From the NCBI GenBank assembly GCA_032718475.1, contig JAUCBJ010007760.1:1-64000 (forward strand): a stretch of DNA of 64,000 bases, in the 5' to 3' direction. The stretch is from Nemertoderma westbladi. Lineage: Eukaryota; Xenacoelomorpha; Nemertodermatida; Nemertodermatidae. Positions 22,330 through 32,146 of this stretch are shown one piece after another (the stretch's first letter is position 1; every line of letters starts with the position of its first letter). Under the pieces are notes generated by a model that saw only the letters and a program-made list of their open reading frames with translations, was not told where the DNA came from and ran no database searches. The translations under genes and the position numbers were made by a program.

Positions 22330-24520
22330 CCTGTCTCACCCCCTACTGGAGAGAGATCGGCAAACAATTCTTTGAGTCCCTTTCCTGATGACCTTTCTGG
22401 CCCAAACCCTGGGTCACCAGGGAGGCCAGATTGTGATGGGGGGAGGGATTCTGGAGTTGGAGACTACTCTCATGTTCCACCCCGACCAACAAAGCCATTG
22501 GTGAATCTGAGGCAAGTCACTAGACTAGCCTCAGTAAACACCCTAACACTCGGGTCCCCAATGTGACAAGTTGAGCTGACTGCCTTGGCAGATATGCTTT
22601 CTCTTAGTGCAGTGGGTGTTTAAGAGCACCGAATGCTGACTGGACAGACTGATGAGGTTCTGATTAAGGACATGGGGGGCGGTTGGCGACTCGCCCTTGC
22701 GTCAGCAGATGATAGTGGCAATGGTGGAATTGGTCTATTGATGATTCCAACTGCACATGCAGCATTGGACAAAATAGACCAAATCTCTAACCGCATCATC
22801 CGTTGCCACTTCTCATGTTCTGGAAGACTGGCTAAGAAGTTTCCTAAGGTGGTTCTGATTGTGTGCTACTCTCCAACTAGTGTTGCCCCTGTAGAGGAGG
22901 TGGAAAATTTCTACGAGAATCTACAAGCAGCTACTGATGGAGTGGATCAGCATGCATTCTTAACATTCCTGGGAGACTTTAATGCAAGTCTGCATCAATC
23001 ACCTACATCGCCCTGGGTCTATAGCAATAGTGTTAACCGAAATTCCGTCCATCCAGGATTTTATCTCTGGAAATTGATTGTTTTCGGCTGGAACCCAGTT
23101 CAAGAAGCGAATTGGAAAGCTATGGACTCATAGTGGACCCAGTGGTTACAAGTCCCAGATAGACCATATTCTGTTTCGTAGGAAATACAGGAGCTCTATA
23201 CAAGACTGTAATGCATTTACACTTCGACCCCTTTCCAGTGATCACCGCCTTATTGTGGCCAAGGTAAGACTTAGTCTGCGTGCTAGCAGAACAACGAAAT
23301 CTGCATTGCCGCGGCATGACTGGTCCTCTATGTTGCTACAGCCAAGTGTGAGATCCAGCTTCACACTACAGCTGAGCAACAGGTATGAGGCTCTTGCCTC
23401 TGAGGCGACAGATCACTGTGAGGGCTATACTGCCTTTACATAAGCAGTTAAGTTAGCAGCTGCAGAAACAGTTCCTGTAAACCCTCGAAACAGGAAAAGG
23501 GCCCCCTGGACTGACAACAAAATTCAGAAGGGCCGAAATGACCTTCATAAGGCGCAGAAAGAGTCTTGACTCAAACAGACTACAGCGGCCAAGAATGCAG
23601 TTAAGGCTGCATCTAGGTCCCTGAACAGGCAGTACTCTGTTAATCTACAGGAGATAATAATCCAACAGGTTGATGCCATCAATGAGGCTGACGACAGCAG
23701 GCAATCATCCCAGGCATGGAAATCGATCAATCTGCTTACTGGCCGGAAAAGCCAACCAACCACCAAGGTTAAGGCTAAATCACCAGCCGATCGCCTCAAT
23801 GGTTGGAAAGCCCACTTTGAAAAGCTCCTCAATAATGACAGGGTATATTATTATATATATACTTTTTTGTTGCTGCGCGATTAATGTAGTCGCAGTGCTA
23901 CTAACAATAATCCTATCGGCTGACCTGGACAATAAACTATTACCGCCAGGGTTTATGCAGTGGCTCTAATATACAGTCAGTATGGCAACAAATCGATGGG
24001 GAGTTTGAGAAATTGAAAAAGGTTCTTTTTCAAGACTTCGGTTTCGTACTGGCGAATAACACATTCCTATTCTCAAAATTGCTAACAATCAATCTCTCCC
24101 TCAGAGAGAATTCCTGCAATAACCTGCTCCCTCTAGTACAGAGAAGAGAAAGAGTCTACAAGGGTCCCGGCAGCCTACGTAATGTAAACGGCTTTAGAAG
24201 GAAGGAGATAGTCGAAAGATGACAGTTTTTACTTGGAAGGAAATTTATTCAGAGTTCCTCAGGTCGTTATTATTTATATAATTCATAATATTATATTCAA
24301 ATTTAGACCGTAAACGATATACTAATTACTAATTACTAATATTCAATATGTAGGATTGCCCTGTCATTATACCTGATAACTTTATAGAAGTAAAAGTGTC
24401 TGAGTGTGTACTCCCAGATATTCCCATTGGCGATATCTCCTTTGCAGAAGTGAAGGCTGCTGCAAAGAGCATTAAGACCAATCGTGCCAGTGGAGTAGAT
24501 GGTGTTCCCCCTGAGGTCTT
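22330..24520 (+). mobile_element. LINE-A, left part of a copy split by a BEL-like element
   Basis: 5' non-coding text (about 22330-22620), endonuclease (22633-about 23440, with GDFNAS and SSDHRLIVAKV) and linker to 23843. After an inserted segment (23844-24358) it resumes at about 24371 and runs to GVDGVPPEVF at 24520, where the BEL-like element interrupts it. The remaining reverse transcriptase continues at 32147. Coding damage includes a frameshift near 23055-23090, a TAA at about 23441 and a TGA at about 23567. Confidence 0.8.
23844..24358. mobile_element. Inserted segment bounded by an inverted 12-bp repeat
   Basis: An approximately 515-bp insertion in LINE-A. Left of it is ATAATGACAGGG (23832-23843); right of it is the reverse complement, CCCTGTCATTAT (24359-24370), after which LINE-A continues. 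The interior contains a TA-repeat and a roughly 80-codon open stretch (about 23980-24222, ending RRKEIVER) of unknown origin. The inverted, rather than direct, flank copy is unusual. It could be a transposon with inverted ends that captured the target, or a repair-joined insertion. Confidence 0.45.
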
Positions 24521-25049
24521 TGTGACGGGATCTACGTATCCCGGTTTATCCGTTGGGTTTTCTATCCACGCGTCCCCGCCGTATGTGAAAGGTAAAAGAG
24601 TTCTGATGTTGGGTAATATGTATAAAGGTATAATAGTCTGATAGTTGATATAGTATAGTATGACACAACAGGTAATATATAATGGCGGTAGCGGACGGTG
24701 ACAGAAGTCCCCGTTCCACCCTACTGATCTGACTAACTGATAACTGAGATAACTGATGCAGTCAACTGGTAATATATATTGCACGGTTTGGCCGTATTAC
24801 ATTACCTAGCCGATGCCTTCCCCCCATTGGCTAATATCCCTGTTGGCACCCTTTGGAGTGTTTCCCTTCACTCCTTGTGTTCTCTCTCGGTTAGGGGTTT
24901 GGCCCCTGACCCTCCATTGTGTGTTTCTCCTTCCCTTCCCACTTTATTGGGGTAACACGAGGTTGATATTGGTAATCAACCTCGTGCTCCCAATATTGCT
25001 TAATGGCTCACTCTATGGGTTTGTGTTAGCGGAATTGGATAAGCTAACA
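24521..25049 (-). repeat. 3' LTR of the pol-less BEL-like element (LTR-B)
   Basis: 529 bp. The half from about 24788 to 25049 appears identical to the other LTR. The half from 24521 to about 24787 carries several substitutions and a replaced block at about 24645-24780. Preceded by GTCTT. Confidence 0.92.
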
Positions 25050-26342
25050 CTCCCCCCCATGCTATCTTCCCGGTAAGAAGATAGCATCCAACTAAAGTGC
25101 GCTACAATTCCGCTGGAACTCAATCTATTATCGGGTGTGGGGTGGGGTTATTTTCTTGGAGTCGGCTTTCCAGGCCGCTCCCTATGGGTATGATGTCACT
25201 ACCCTCTGGCGTCTCGTGTCGGGCCGATCGTGCGCTTCTCTCACACAATTTTTGTTTCCCCAACACTCTCGCCACTCTAACTTCGCTCTCTAACTCAACT
25301 CGCTCTCTCCCCACTCTTACACTCTCCCCACACCTGAATCGCACTCTAACTTCTCGCCAACAGCTCTTCTCACTATCTCCTCTCTACTCTCTGCCACTCC
25401 CTAAGGCCCTGATCTCTAATGCTACCCCTGTGCTATCATACTATCTACCTTATCTAAGGTCTAACTTGCTAACTATCTAACTTCTCTAACTCTAACTAAC
25501 TCCTAACTCTACTAACTCTACTCTACTCTCTGCTAACTCTTACTACTTCTAGCTCTAACTAAAAGCCTCTAACTTTCTACTAACTCTAACTAGAACTCTC
25601 TAACTTTCTGCTAAGTCTACTAACTCTTTTCTAACTCTGACTAAAATCCTCCAACTACGTGGCGCTTGTGGTGCCCACAACCATTCTACTACTACTTCTA
25701 ACTAAAACCCTCTTACTAACTCTACCTCTATCTACGTGGCGCTAACGGTGCCCACAACCACAACCGGTACAACGTACCCTCTTACTAACTCTTTTCTCCA
25801 TCTATGTGGCGCTAACGGTGCCCACAACCACAACCGGTACTATGTACCCTCTTACTAACTCTACCTCCATCTACGTGGCGCTTGTGGTGCCCACAACCAT
25901 TCTACTACTACTTCTACTACTCTACTACCTGGCACCCTATGTGCCCTCTCTACTACTCTACTCTCTGGCACCCTATGTGCCTGTCTCTACTACTCTACTC
26001 TATCTACATCTCCACCTCAACTAATACCTCTATCTACGTGGCGCTTGCGGTGCCCACAACCACTCTCTCCTACTACTTCTACTCTGCTACTATCTTTCTA
26101 CGTGGCGCTTACGGTGCCCACAACCCCCCTACTACCACTCGTGGCATGACAATATGCCACACTCCCTTACCCCGCCGCCTTCTAACTCTACTCTCCTATC
26201 TTCTAACTACTTCTTACTTCTACTAACTATTATTTTAATTATTTATTAATATTTATTTAAATTAAATAATTATTTTTGTGGGAAGGGCGTCTCGCCCTCA
26301 TTCCCACCCCCCTCAGTCCAAAATATTGGACGACTAAACCTC
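25050..26342 (-). other. 3' non-coding region with hairpin-forming repeats
   Basis: Pyrimidine-rich in plus reading (CTAACT-type low complexity, 25440-25660). It includes six spaced copies of a block containing GTGGCGCTTGTGGTGCCCAC or close variants (about 25660, 25735, 25805, 25875, 26038 and 26101). Each block is partly self-complementary (GTGG...CCAC), so on the element's RNA they would fold as a row of small hairpins. A role in packaging or export is conceivable but is inference. Confidence 0.55.
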
Positions 26343-29300
26343 CTAACTAGGGCGATTCTTCCAACAGGCACTCTCCCACTGCTGCTCTTGTAGGTCCTGT
26401 AGGATTCGCCGCACTCTCTTCGCCAATTCCATCTCACCAGGAATTGGTTCTCCCTCTTCTGCCACCCTGAAATCGGGTCTCTCCGCCGCCTTCTTAACTA
26501 GCTCATCTCCTGGCATCAAAATGCCACCTCCCTCCTTGTTGTCTCCCGCCGGCAGAATGAATAGAAAGTGAAAGAACAGGCAGAACAGAAGGTAGAATAA
26601 TAGTCCTATCCCTTTCCATCCTGCCTTCCTTCTCGACTTCCCCCTTGTCGGTATGCCTCCAAACCGGACCTGCGTCTCTTCCGGACACTCCTCTGGACAC
26701 TCCTCTAGACACTCCTTCCGACACTCCTTCGGGCACTCCCCCGGAGTGTTGTCCTCCGGACACCTCGCCGTCCGCTCCGCTCCATCTCCATACCGATGCT
26801 TGCTGGGAAACCTACTCTCCTCTGCCCACTTTCTTACTGTCACCTCCCTATCTGGCTCTACTATCTCTTGTTTCTCCTCTACTTCCTCTGCGTCTTCGGT
26901 GCCTGGTATCATGCACCCTGATGTCTCTGTCACACTGCATGGGATCTTAGTTTTAACTGGGCCGCTAAGCGTCCATCCGAACGGCGTGAGGATCGCCGTC
27001 GGGTCCCGCTGCCTGTCTTCGCCGAAGACCGTCTTCGTTCTCTCGTGGGCCGTCGGGCAGTCCATCCCTACTATAATGGACACCTTCCTAACGTCCACCT
27101 TTGGTATTGAGAAATCGATACCGTCCAGGAATCTATACTGCTCGACCTCAATGTTGGTTGGTCGCCTGGCGTTGATGTTTATCGATTCTATGACGTGGAT
27201 GGGGTCGATCGTCGCCCCATAGTCGTATCCCGGTGCAATCGCTGCTATCCTGCACCGCCCCGCCCTCGTCTCCAGGACCTCATCTTTACTCGAGACGGTA
27301 GTCACCGCCATTCTATTCGGCCTTGTCTTTAGCCCTATCTCTTCGGCCACCCAGTTCTCCACCAGCGTGAAGGCTGCTCCGCTGTCGACCAGCATTAATG
27401 TCGTTACTGATCGACCGCCCTCTCCTGATATCTTTACTGGTACTACCCCGAGTAGTACTTTTCTCTTCTTCTCCTCTTCTGTAGTGCTTCTAGCTGCTGT
27501 TTGGCCTCCAGTCTCCTCCTCTCTTGCTGCTGTTTCTCTACACTCTCCGGATCTGTGTCCTTCTACCACACATCGATGACATAGTCCGTTTGCGTCTGTG
27601 TAGGCTACACGATCTTGTTTGGGCAACGCTTGCCAGTGCTTACAACTCCTGGTCTTATGGGTTCCGTCCCGGTGTAATTGACATTCGAATCCTGGATTAT
27701 AGCGTTCCCTGTATAGTCCTTCACGTATCGCGCGTAGGTTTATATGTACCGATTTAGTGTTTTGGTTGTCTGTACTCGGCCTACTGGGTATATTGGGATT
27801 ATGTTTATTTATGGTGTTATTTTCTTTCTGTCCCTGCCACGGTGTGGCCCTACTACCAGCTAACTGTGGACTAGCAGTCCCCTGTGTGGCCGCATGTGGT
27901 AGTGACTGTCCCACTCCCGAGAATGGGTCTGCAGGATCGTGTTCGGGTTCATGGCTTGTCCCCAAACTATCCTCGCTATAGACTGGGTCTGTTATTAATT
28001 CGGCTTCATAGTTGAGGAAGCTCGACATTTCTTCTAGGCCCGGTTCCGCACCTTTCTTCTCTCGAGTGGAGAAGGCGATCTTCCTCCACTTTCTCCGCAG
28101 CCAGATCGGCAGTGCCTGCGCTATCGTGGTGATGTTGTTAGACGCGTTGAGTTCGTATGGTGCGTCTAGCGTCTTTAGTACGATTAACGCCTTCTCGACC
28201 TTGTTCGCAAAGGTCCTTATGCTAACGGGATTATCCTGTAGGCCACCCGATGTTATGCCTCTCAGGGTTTGCCGGATGATCTTGGCCGGGTGCCCGTATT
28301 CCCTATCTAGCGCCCGCCATGCTGTCGTGAAGCCGCCCTCGATGCCCTGGTATTGCCTCACGATGTCGTATGCTGGGCCTCCTGTATATACTTGCAGATA
28401 TTTTAGGCACTCCGCCTGCGTCAAGTTCTTACTTAATATTTCGTTACTATACATGCGCCGAAACTGTAGATATTCTTCCGGCCTACTCCCATCGAATTTA
28501 AATGGTTCCACAGGTGGTAACTCGATCCTAGTTTTTAACGCATCGATTAATGTGGCCATTCCCATCGCTTGCGCTTCCAATGGGTTCGATGGATGTTGTA
28601 TAGTTTCTCCTGTTGGGTACGGTCCGTTCGTCCTATCTGCTGTTGACTTTGCTTGTTGCGTCGGATATATCATTGGGGGTAACGGCCCCCTCCATATTTC
28701 CGTGTCGCACGATCTGCTCTCGTCCAAGGGGTTCGATGTTCTCGCTCCTATTGGGGTATATTGTTGATATTGTGATGGGGGAATGTCACCCTGTCCCCCT
28801 CCCACCGGTATGTTTGGTACTGGGGTTGATGTTAATATATTGGGGCCCATACATCTATCTGCAATAATTCCCCCCTCCCCTGGATATATGTTGTGTCCCT
28901 GGAAATTATAGTCATGCTGCTGTACCGGTACCGATATAGGCCTATTCACTTCTTGCCTACCTACCGGTATGTACTCCGCGACTTCCGGGTTTAATCCCGT
29001 CGTCCGCGCTACCCTATCGCCTACTCTATCTCTCCCAGCATGGCCTATAATAGTATGTGCAGTAAGGCCTACAGTATGTCCTGCAGTCTGCATGTGCCCT
29101 TCCGAATCGAAGTTTATTCTTCGCGAATCTCGAATCTCCCCGCGACTACCGTACTCTCGATCGGCAGCTACATCCCGTCGGGAAGCTTCTCTTCGATCCC
29201 CTATCCTGCTCTCGTCTTCGTATCGGTACGTCCTGTACCCCTCTCTTGGTGTGCGGTGCGTTTCTCCGGGGCGACGGCAATCTCCCGAAGTTCGACCCCA

Positions 29301-29771
29301 CTGACTCCCTAACTCCATCTCTACTATCGACGGCTCGCTATCCGTCCTCGCTCTCCGGTTGCTCCTAGCAACGACTCTTCTATTATCTTCCTTTCTTCTC
29401 TCTTCGACCTCTCGGTTAAACTCTACTAATCTTCTTCTATCTTCGACCTCTCTATTATACTCTACTAATCTTCTCCTATCTTCGACCTCTCTATTAAACT
29501 CTACTAATCTTCTCTCTTCTGACTGGGCTCGACGTTCCGTCGCCCGCCCTCTCGCGACGTCAACCTGTCTCTCTCTGCTCGATCGCACGCCGCTGGGGAT
29601 ACTCGCAATCCCCCTATTACTCTCCGTCGCCGGGTGTTGCGGTTTACCTAATTCGGCCCGCGCATTATCCGCCGACGCCTGTGGGACACTCCCTGCCCCC
29701 CCTCTCTCGCTACTAATCCCTCGCGGTGGGGTGCCCGTAGCCCCCCCCCCACCCGCTACTTCTAACTTCAC
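26343..29771 (-). CDS. BEL-type gag-protease protein with membrane-like tail
   Basis: 1142 residues. The N-terminal part is highly charged with 13-residue repeats (RRLVEFNREVED, about 90-130), consistent with coiled coil. The gag region has VEPFKFDGSRPEEYLQFRRMY (about 420-440) and YGHPAKIIRQTL, typical of BEL/Pao gag. Cysteine/histidine motifs lie at CQLHRDGTHKTRSC (about 695-710) and CHRCVVEGHRSGEC (about 730-745). The protease active site is LVDSGAAFTLV (about 797-807), with IIVGMDCP and TPFGWTLSGPV (about 900-930), the usual end of the BEL protease region. Pol should follow here. Instead there are about 200 residues with an ECPEECPEE repeat, a 20-residue hydrophobic stretch (LLFYLLFCLFFHFLF, about 1055-1075) and an acidic/basic tail. 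The start is uncertain because upstream frames may be joined by frameshifting at G-runs. Confidence 0.82.
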   Translation of the reverse strand: MKLEVAGGGGATGTPPRGISSERGGAGSVPQASADNARAELGKPQHPATESNRGIASIPSGVRSSRERQVDVARGRATERRAQSEERRLVEFNREVEDRRRLVEYNREVEDRRRLVEFNREVEERRKEDNRRVVARSNRRARTDSEPSIVEMELGSQWGRTSGDCRRPGETHRTPREGYRTYRYEDESRIGDRREASRRDVAADREYGSRGEIRDSRRINFDSEGHMQTAGHTVGLTAHTIIGHAGRDRVGDRVARTTGLNPEVAEYIPVGRQEVNRPISVPVQQHDYNFQGHNIYPGEGGIIADRCMGPNILTSTPVPNIPVGGGQGDIPPSQYQQYTPIGARTSNPLDESRSCDTEIWRGPLPPMIYPTQQAKSTADRTNGPYPTGETIQHPSNPLEAQAMGMATLIDALKTRIELPPVEPFKFDGSRPEEYLQFRRMYSNEILSKNLTQAECLKYLQVYTGGPAYDIVRQYQGIEGGFTTAWRALDREYGHPAKIIRQTLRGITSGGLQDNPVSIRTFANKVEKALIVLKTLDAPYELNASNNITTIAQALPIWLRRKWRKIAFSTREKKGAEPGLEEMSSFLNYEAELITDPVYSEDSLGTSHEPEHDPADPFSGVGQSLPHAATQGTASPQLAGSRATPWQGQKENNTINKHNPNIPSRPSTDNQNTKSVHINLRAIREGLYRERYNPGFECQLHRDGTHKTRSCKHWQALPKQDRVAYTDANGLCHRCVVEGHRSGECRETAAREEETGGQTAARSTTEEEKKRKVLLGVVPVKISGEGGRSVTTLMLVDSGAAFTLVENWVAEEIGLKTRPNRMAVTTVSSKDEVLETRAGRCRIAAIAPGYDYGATIDPIHVIESININARRPTNIEVEQYRFLDGIDFSIPKVDVRKVSIIVGMDCPTAHERTKTVFGEDRQRDPTAILTPFGWTLSGPVKTKIPCSVTETSGCMIPGTEDAEEVEEKQEIVEPDREVTVRKWAEESRFPSKHRYGDGAERTARCPEDNTPGECPKECRKECLEECPEECPEETQVRFGGIPTRGKSRRKAGWKGIGLLFYLLFCLFFHFLFILPAGDNKEGGGILMPGDELVKKAAERPDFRVAEEGEPIPGEMELAKRVRRILQDLQEQQWESACWKNRPS

Positions 29772-30001
29772 TATCTCTTACTACACTTCTGCGTCCCTCT
29801 TGTCGGACACTCTCTACCCCCTTTCTCTCGCCACTAATCTTCTGTGGTGGGGCGCCCGTAGCCCCCCCCCCCCACCCGCCACTTCTAACTTCACTACCTC
29901 TTACTACACTTCTACACCCCTCTTGTGGGGCATTCTCTGCCCCCCCTCTCTCGCCGCTAATCTCATGTGGTGGGGCGCCCGTAGCCCCCCCCCCACCCGC
30001 C
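29723..30001 (-). repeat. Three tandem coding repeats carrying G10, G12 and G10 runs
   Basis: A unit of about 121-124 bp occurs three times (around 29723, 29845 and 29965). It encodes GG-rich text such as ATGAPP.ISGER. Each unit holds a homopolymer that is G on the coding strand: 29741-29750 (10), 29862-29873 (12) and 29985-29994 (10). The 12-base run reads through in frame; both 10-base runs shift the reading into stops (GYGHPTARD, GYGRPTT). Confidence 0.8.
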
Positions 30002-30601
30002 ACATCTAACTTCAATATCTCTTACTTCGTCTCTACACCCCTCTCTAGTCGACACACTGTCTCTACTGCGGCCGGGTCTATTCACCCCCGCCTCTCTCTC
30101 TACTACTGCGTGGCCTACCAGGCCCACCTCGGGTTGGCTCAACCGCGCCACTTCCTGCCTACTAACTACGTGGCCTACCAGGCCGCCGTCTGCCGGGCTA
30201 TACACGTCTGACGCGTTCACATTAATAGCACCATTCCCAATATTATTTGTTAAATCAATTAAATTATTAGAATTTGAAACGGGATTATTATTTAAATTAT
30301 TTAAGTTAGAATTATTATTATTTTCAAAATTTAAATTGCTATTCGAATTATTTGAATTATTTTGATTATTCTGAATATTTGAATTAATATTATTATTTGA
30401 ATTTAAACTTAAATTACTACTACCGGGTAAAATATTTCCTGTAATAAAGGGATTAGGGTTATTTACTACGGTACTATTAATACCAATATTTCCTAACGCA
30501 CTACTACTACCCCCCCCGCCCGTACGGTTACTGTATGTACTGTACGTGTACCGCACGCTCTGTTCTCTCTTGCCTCCGCTCTCCTTCTCCCCATTATCCA
30601 C
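29963..30601 (-). CDS. Asn-rich segment of the pol-less element's 5' coding region
   Basis: A 212-codon frame with a long Asn/Ser low-complexity tract (about residues 60-125) followed by two VGHVV/VGHAV repeats. It ends at the G10 run at 29985-29994. It overlaps the end of the 30493-31338 frame across a G8 run (30510-30517) and hands over to the 29713-30015 frame at the next G-run. No family is recognised. It is probably an internal part of a longer gag precursor rather than a separate gene. Confidence 0.5.
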   Translation of the reverse strand: MDNGEKESGGKREQSVRYTYSTYSNRTGGGGSSSALGNIGINSTVVNNPNPFITGNILPGSSNLSLNSNNNINSNIQNNQNNSNNSNSNLNFENNNNSNLNNLNNNPVSNSNNLIDLTNNIGNGAINVNASDVYSPADGGLVGHVVSRQEVARLSQPEVGLVGHAVVEREAGVNRPGRSRDSVSTREGCRDEVRDIEVRCGGWGGGYGRPTT

Positions 30602-31338
30602 TCTAATTTCTCTCTAGTTCTCTCTAATATCTCTCTAGTTTTTAATTCATACGCTGCCAGATTTATCTCCTGCACCCTTCTTTCTTTTGCGGAGGATGTA
30701 GCAGACTTATCGGTTGCGACGGACTCCCGCCGCCCCTCCGTCCTACTAACTTTCCCCCGCTTTCCGGGGTCCTCGCTGACCGACGAGGCCGAATCCTCGG
30801 AGCTAACCTCGGATTCGCCCTCGTGCGGTCCCGCCCAACCCACTAACTTAACTTCCCTGGCATCGACTAAGTATGGCCCTATGTACACTACACCAGGCCC
30901 CATACCCCTACGTTCCCATAGCCCAAACAGTTCGAAGGCAACCCCTCTCGCTCTCTCCTCGGCCAGTTCTCCCTGCCCAGAACGCACTAGGTAATCAAAG
31001 TATCTGTTCGACTCACCTAGTCGTCTCCTCAACTTCACCTGGTCTATCTCAGCCCCTCCTCTAGCTTCCTTCAGTTGTTCCCGGGTCGCGGCGTAGGCTC
31101 GTCGGAGCCGGACGACCCCGACGTCCTCGTCGTCGACATCTCCTCTCTCCCTCCGGGTTCGGCGTCGTACCGTCGGCTCCACCGTTGCCGTTCCGGTGGG
31201 CCGTTCGTCGCCCTCGGCCTGTGGCTGGCCGGCGACATCGGCATATCGACCGCCGCCCTGTGTCGACTCGTCTCTCTCCTCTGCCGTCTCACTCTCTCCT
31301 CTACTCGACTCGCTCTCTCCTCGTAGACGACCCCCCAC
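30493..31338 (-). CDS. First ORF of the pol-less element, charged protein
   Basis: 281 codons, the first ATG-initiated long frame after the 5' LTR and its leader. It is rich in Arg, Glu and Gly, with a predicted helical middle (VVRLRRAYAATREQLKEARGG) and a Ser/Glu-rich stretch, then another helix (LKTREILERTREKLEWIM). It ends in RAGGVVVVR at a G8 run, beyond which the sequence stays open in the next frame. A matrix-like or accessory N-terminal gag part is a reasonable guess; no domain is recognised. Confidence 0.5.
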   Translation of the reverse strand: MGGRLRGESESSRGESETAEERDESTQGGGRYADVAGQPQAEGDERPTGTATVEPTVRRRTRRERGDVDDEDVGVVRLRRAYAATREQLKEARGGAEIDQVKLRRRLGESNRYFDYLVRSGQGELAEERARGVAFELFGLWERRGMGPGVVYIGPYLVDAREVKLVGWAGPHEGESEVSSEDSASSVSEDPGKRGKVSRTEGRRESVATDKSATSSAKERRVQEINLAAYELKTREILERTREKLEWIMGRRRAEARENRACGTRTVHTVTVRAGGVVVVR

Positions 31339-31618
31339 ATCTTGGTTCGCCGGGTCGCTTGTTATCGACGTGGCGTCAACGTGCGTCGACGTGGTCGGCG
31401 TAGCATCGACCGGCGTCGTGGGTTCGTATCGTCTCGCCGTGGCCTCGCGGATCGTTAGATCGTCGTCCGGGGTCCGCGGCGGTGTCGTTGGTGTCTTTGG
31501 TAACTGGCAGCCACAGTCTGTCAGTTGGTTGGATCTAGTTCTATCACTGTCAGACTGTTAGGGCAGCTGCTAGGATTCTATCACTGTCAGGGCAGCTGGG
31601 CGGATCTGATTCTGTCAC
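31339..31618 (-). other. 5' leader of the pol-less element
   Basis: Between the 5' LTR and the first ORF. Near the LTR a GGGCAGCTG / GATTCTGTCACTG motif is repeated two to three times (about 31510-31618 in plus reading). No tRNA primer site beginning TGG is evident on the minus strand directly after the LTR. Confidence 0.45.
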
Positions 31619-32146
31619 TGTGACGGGATCTACGGATCCCGGTTTATCCGTTGGGTTTTCTATCCACGCGTCCCCGCCGTGTGTGAAAGGTAAAAGAGTT
31701 CTGATGTTCGGTAATATGCATAAAGGTATAATAGTCTGAGATATATAGTATAGTATGACACAACAGGTAATATATAATGGCGGTAGCGGACGGTGACAGA
31801 AGTCCCCGTTCCACCCTACTGATCTGACTGAGTAAACTAAACTGAATAGGGAAGCACCAACAGGTAATATATGTACTGCACAGTTTGGCCGTATTACATT
31901 ACCTAGCCGATGCCTTCCCCCCATTGGCTAATATCCCTGTTGGCACCCTTTGGAGTGTTTCCCTTCACTCCTTGTGTTCTCTCTCGGTTAGGGGTTTGGC
32001 CCCTGACCCTCCATTGTGTGTTTCTCCTTCCCTTCCCACTTTATTGGGGTAACACGAGGTTGATATTGGTAATCAACCTCGTGCTCCCAATATTGCTTAA
32101 TGGCTCACTCTATGGGTTTGTGTTAGCGGAATTGGATAAGCTAACA
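31619..32146 (-). repeat. 5' LTR of the pol-less BEL-like element (LTR-B)
   Basis: 528 bp, partner of 24521-25049, followed by GTCTT at 32147-32151. The transcriptional direction is minus, so this is the promoter LTR. Confidence 0.92.

Larger units (their letters stand above)
24521..32146 (-). mobile_element. BEL-like LTR element with gag-protease but no pol
   Basis: A 7,626-bp element on the minus strand with LTRs of 529 and 528 bp (TGTGACGG...GCTAACA in plus reading) and the 5-bp duplication GTCTT (24516-24520 and 32147-32151). It is inserted in the reverse transcriptase of a LINE-A copy. Its main frame encodes BEL-type gag and aspartic protease, then a tail with a membrane-like segment. 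No reverse transcriptase, RNase H or integrase is found in any frame. A minus-strand purine tract (GGGGGGGAG) lies directly before its 3' LTR (at 25050-25058). It must have moved using enzymes from a related complete element. Confidence 0.9.

Noticed and set aside
26503-26763. SGVSEGVSRGVS-type minus-strand frame
   Set aside because: Alternative frame of the ECPEECPEE repeat in the gag-protease gene.
28012-30009. Plus-strand frames opposite the gag-protease gene, including a Leu/Ser-rich 216-codon one
   Set aside because: Antisense shadows of the GC-rich minus-strand gag and its repeats; no motifs.
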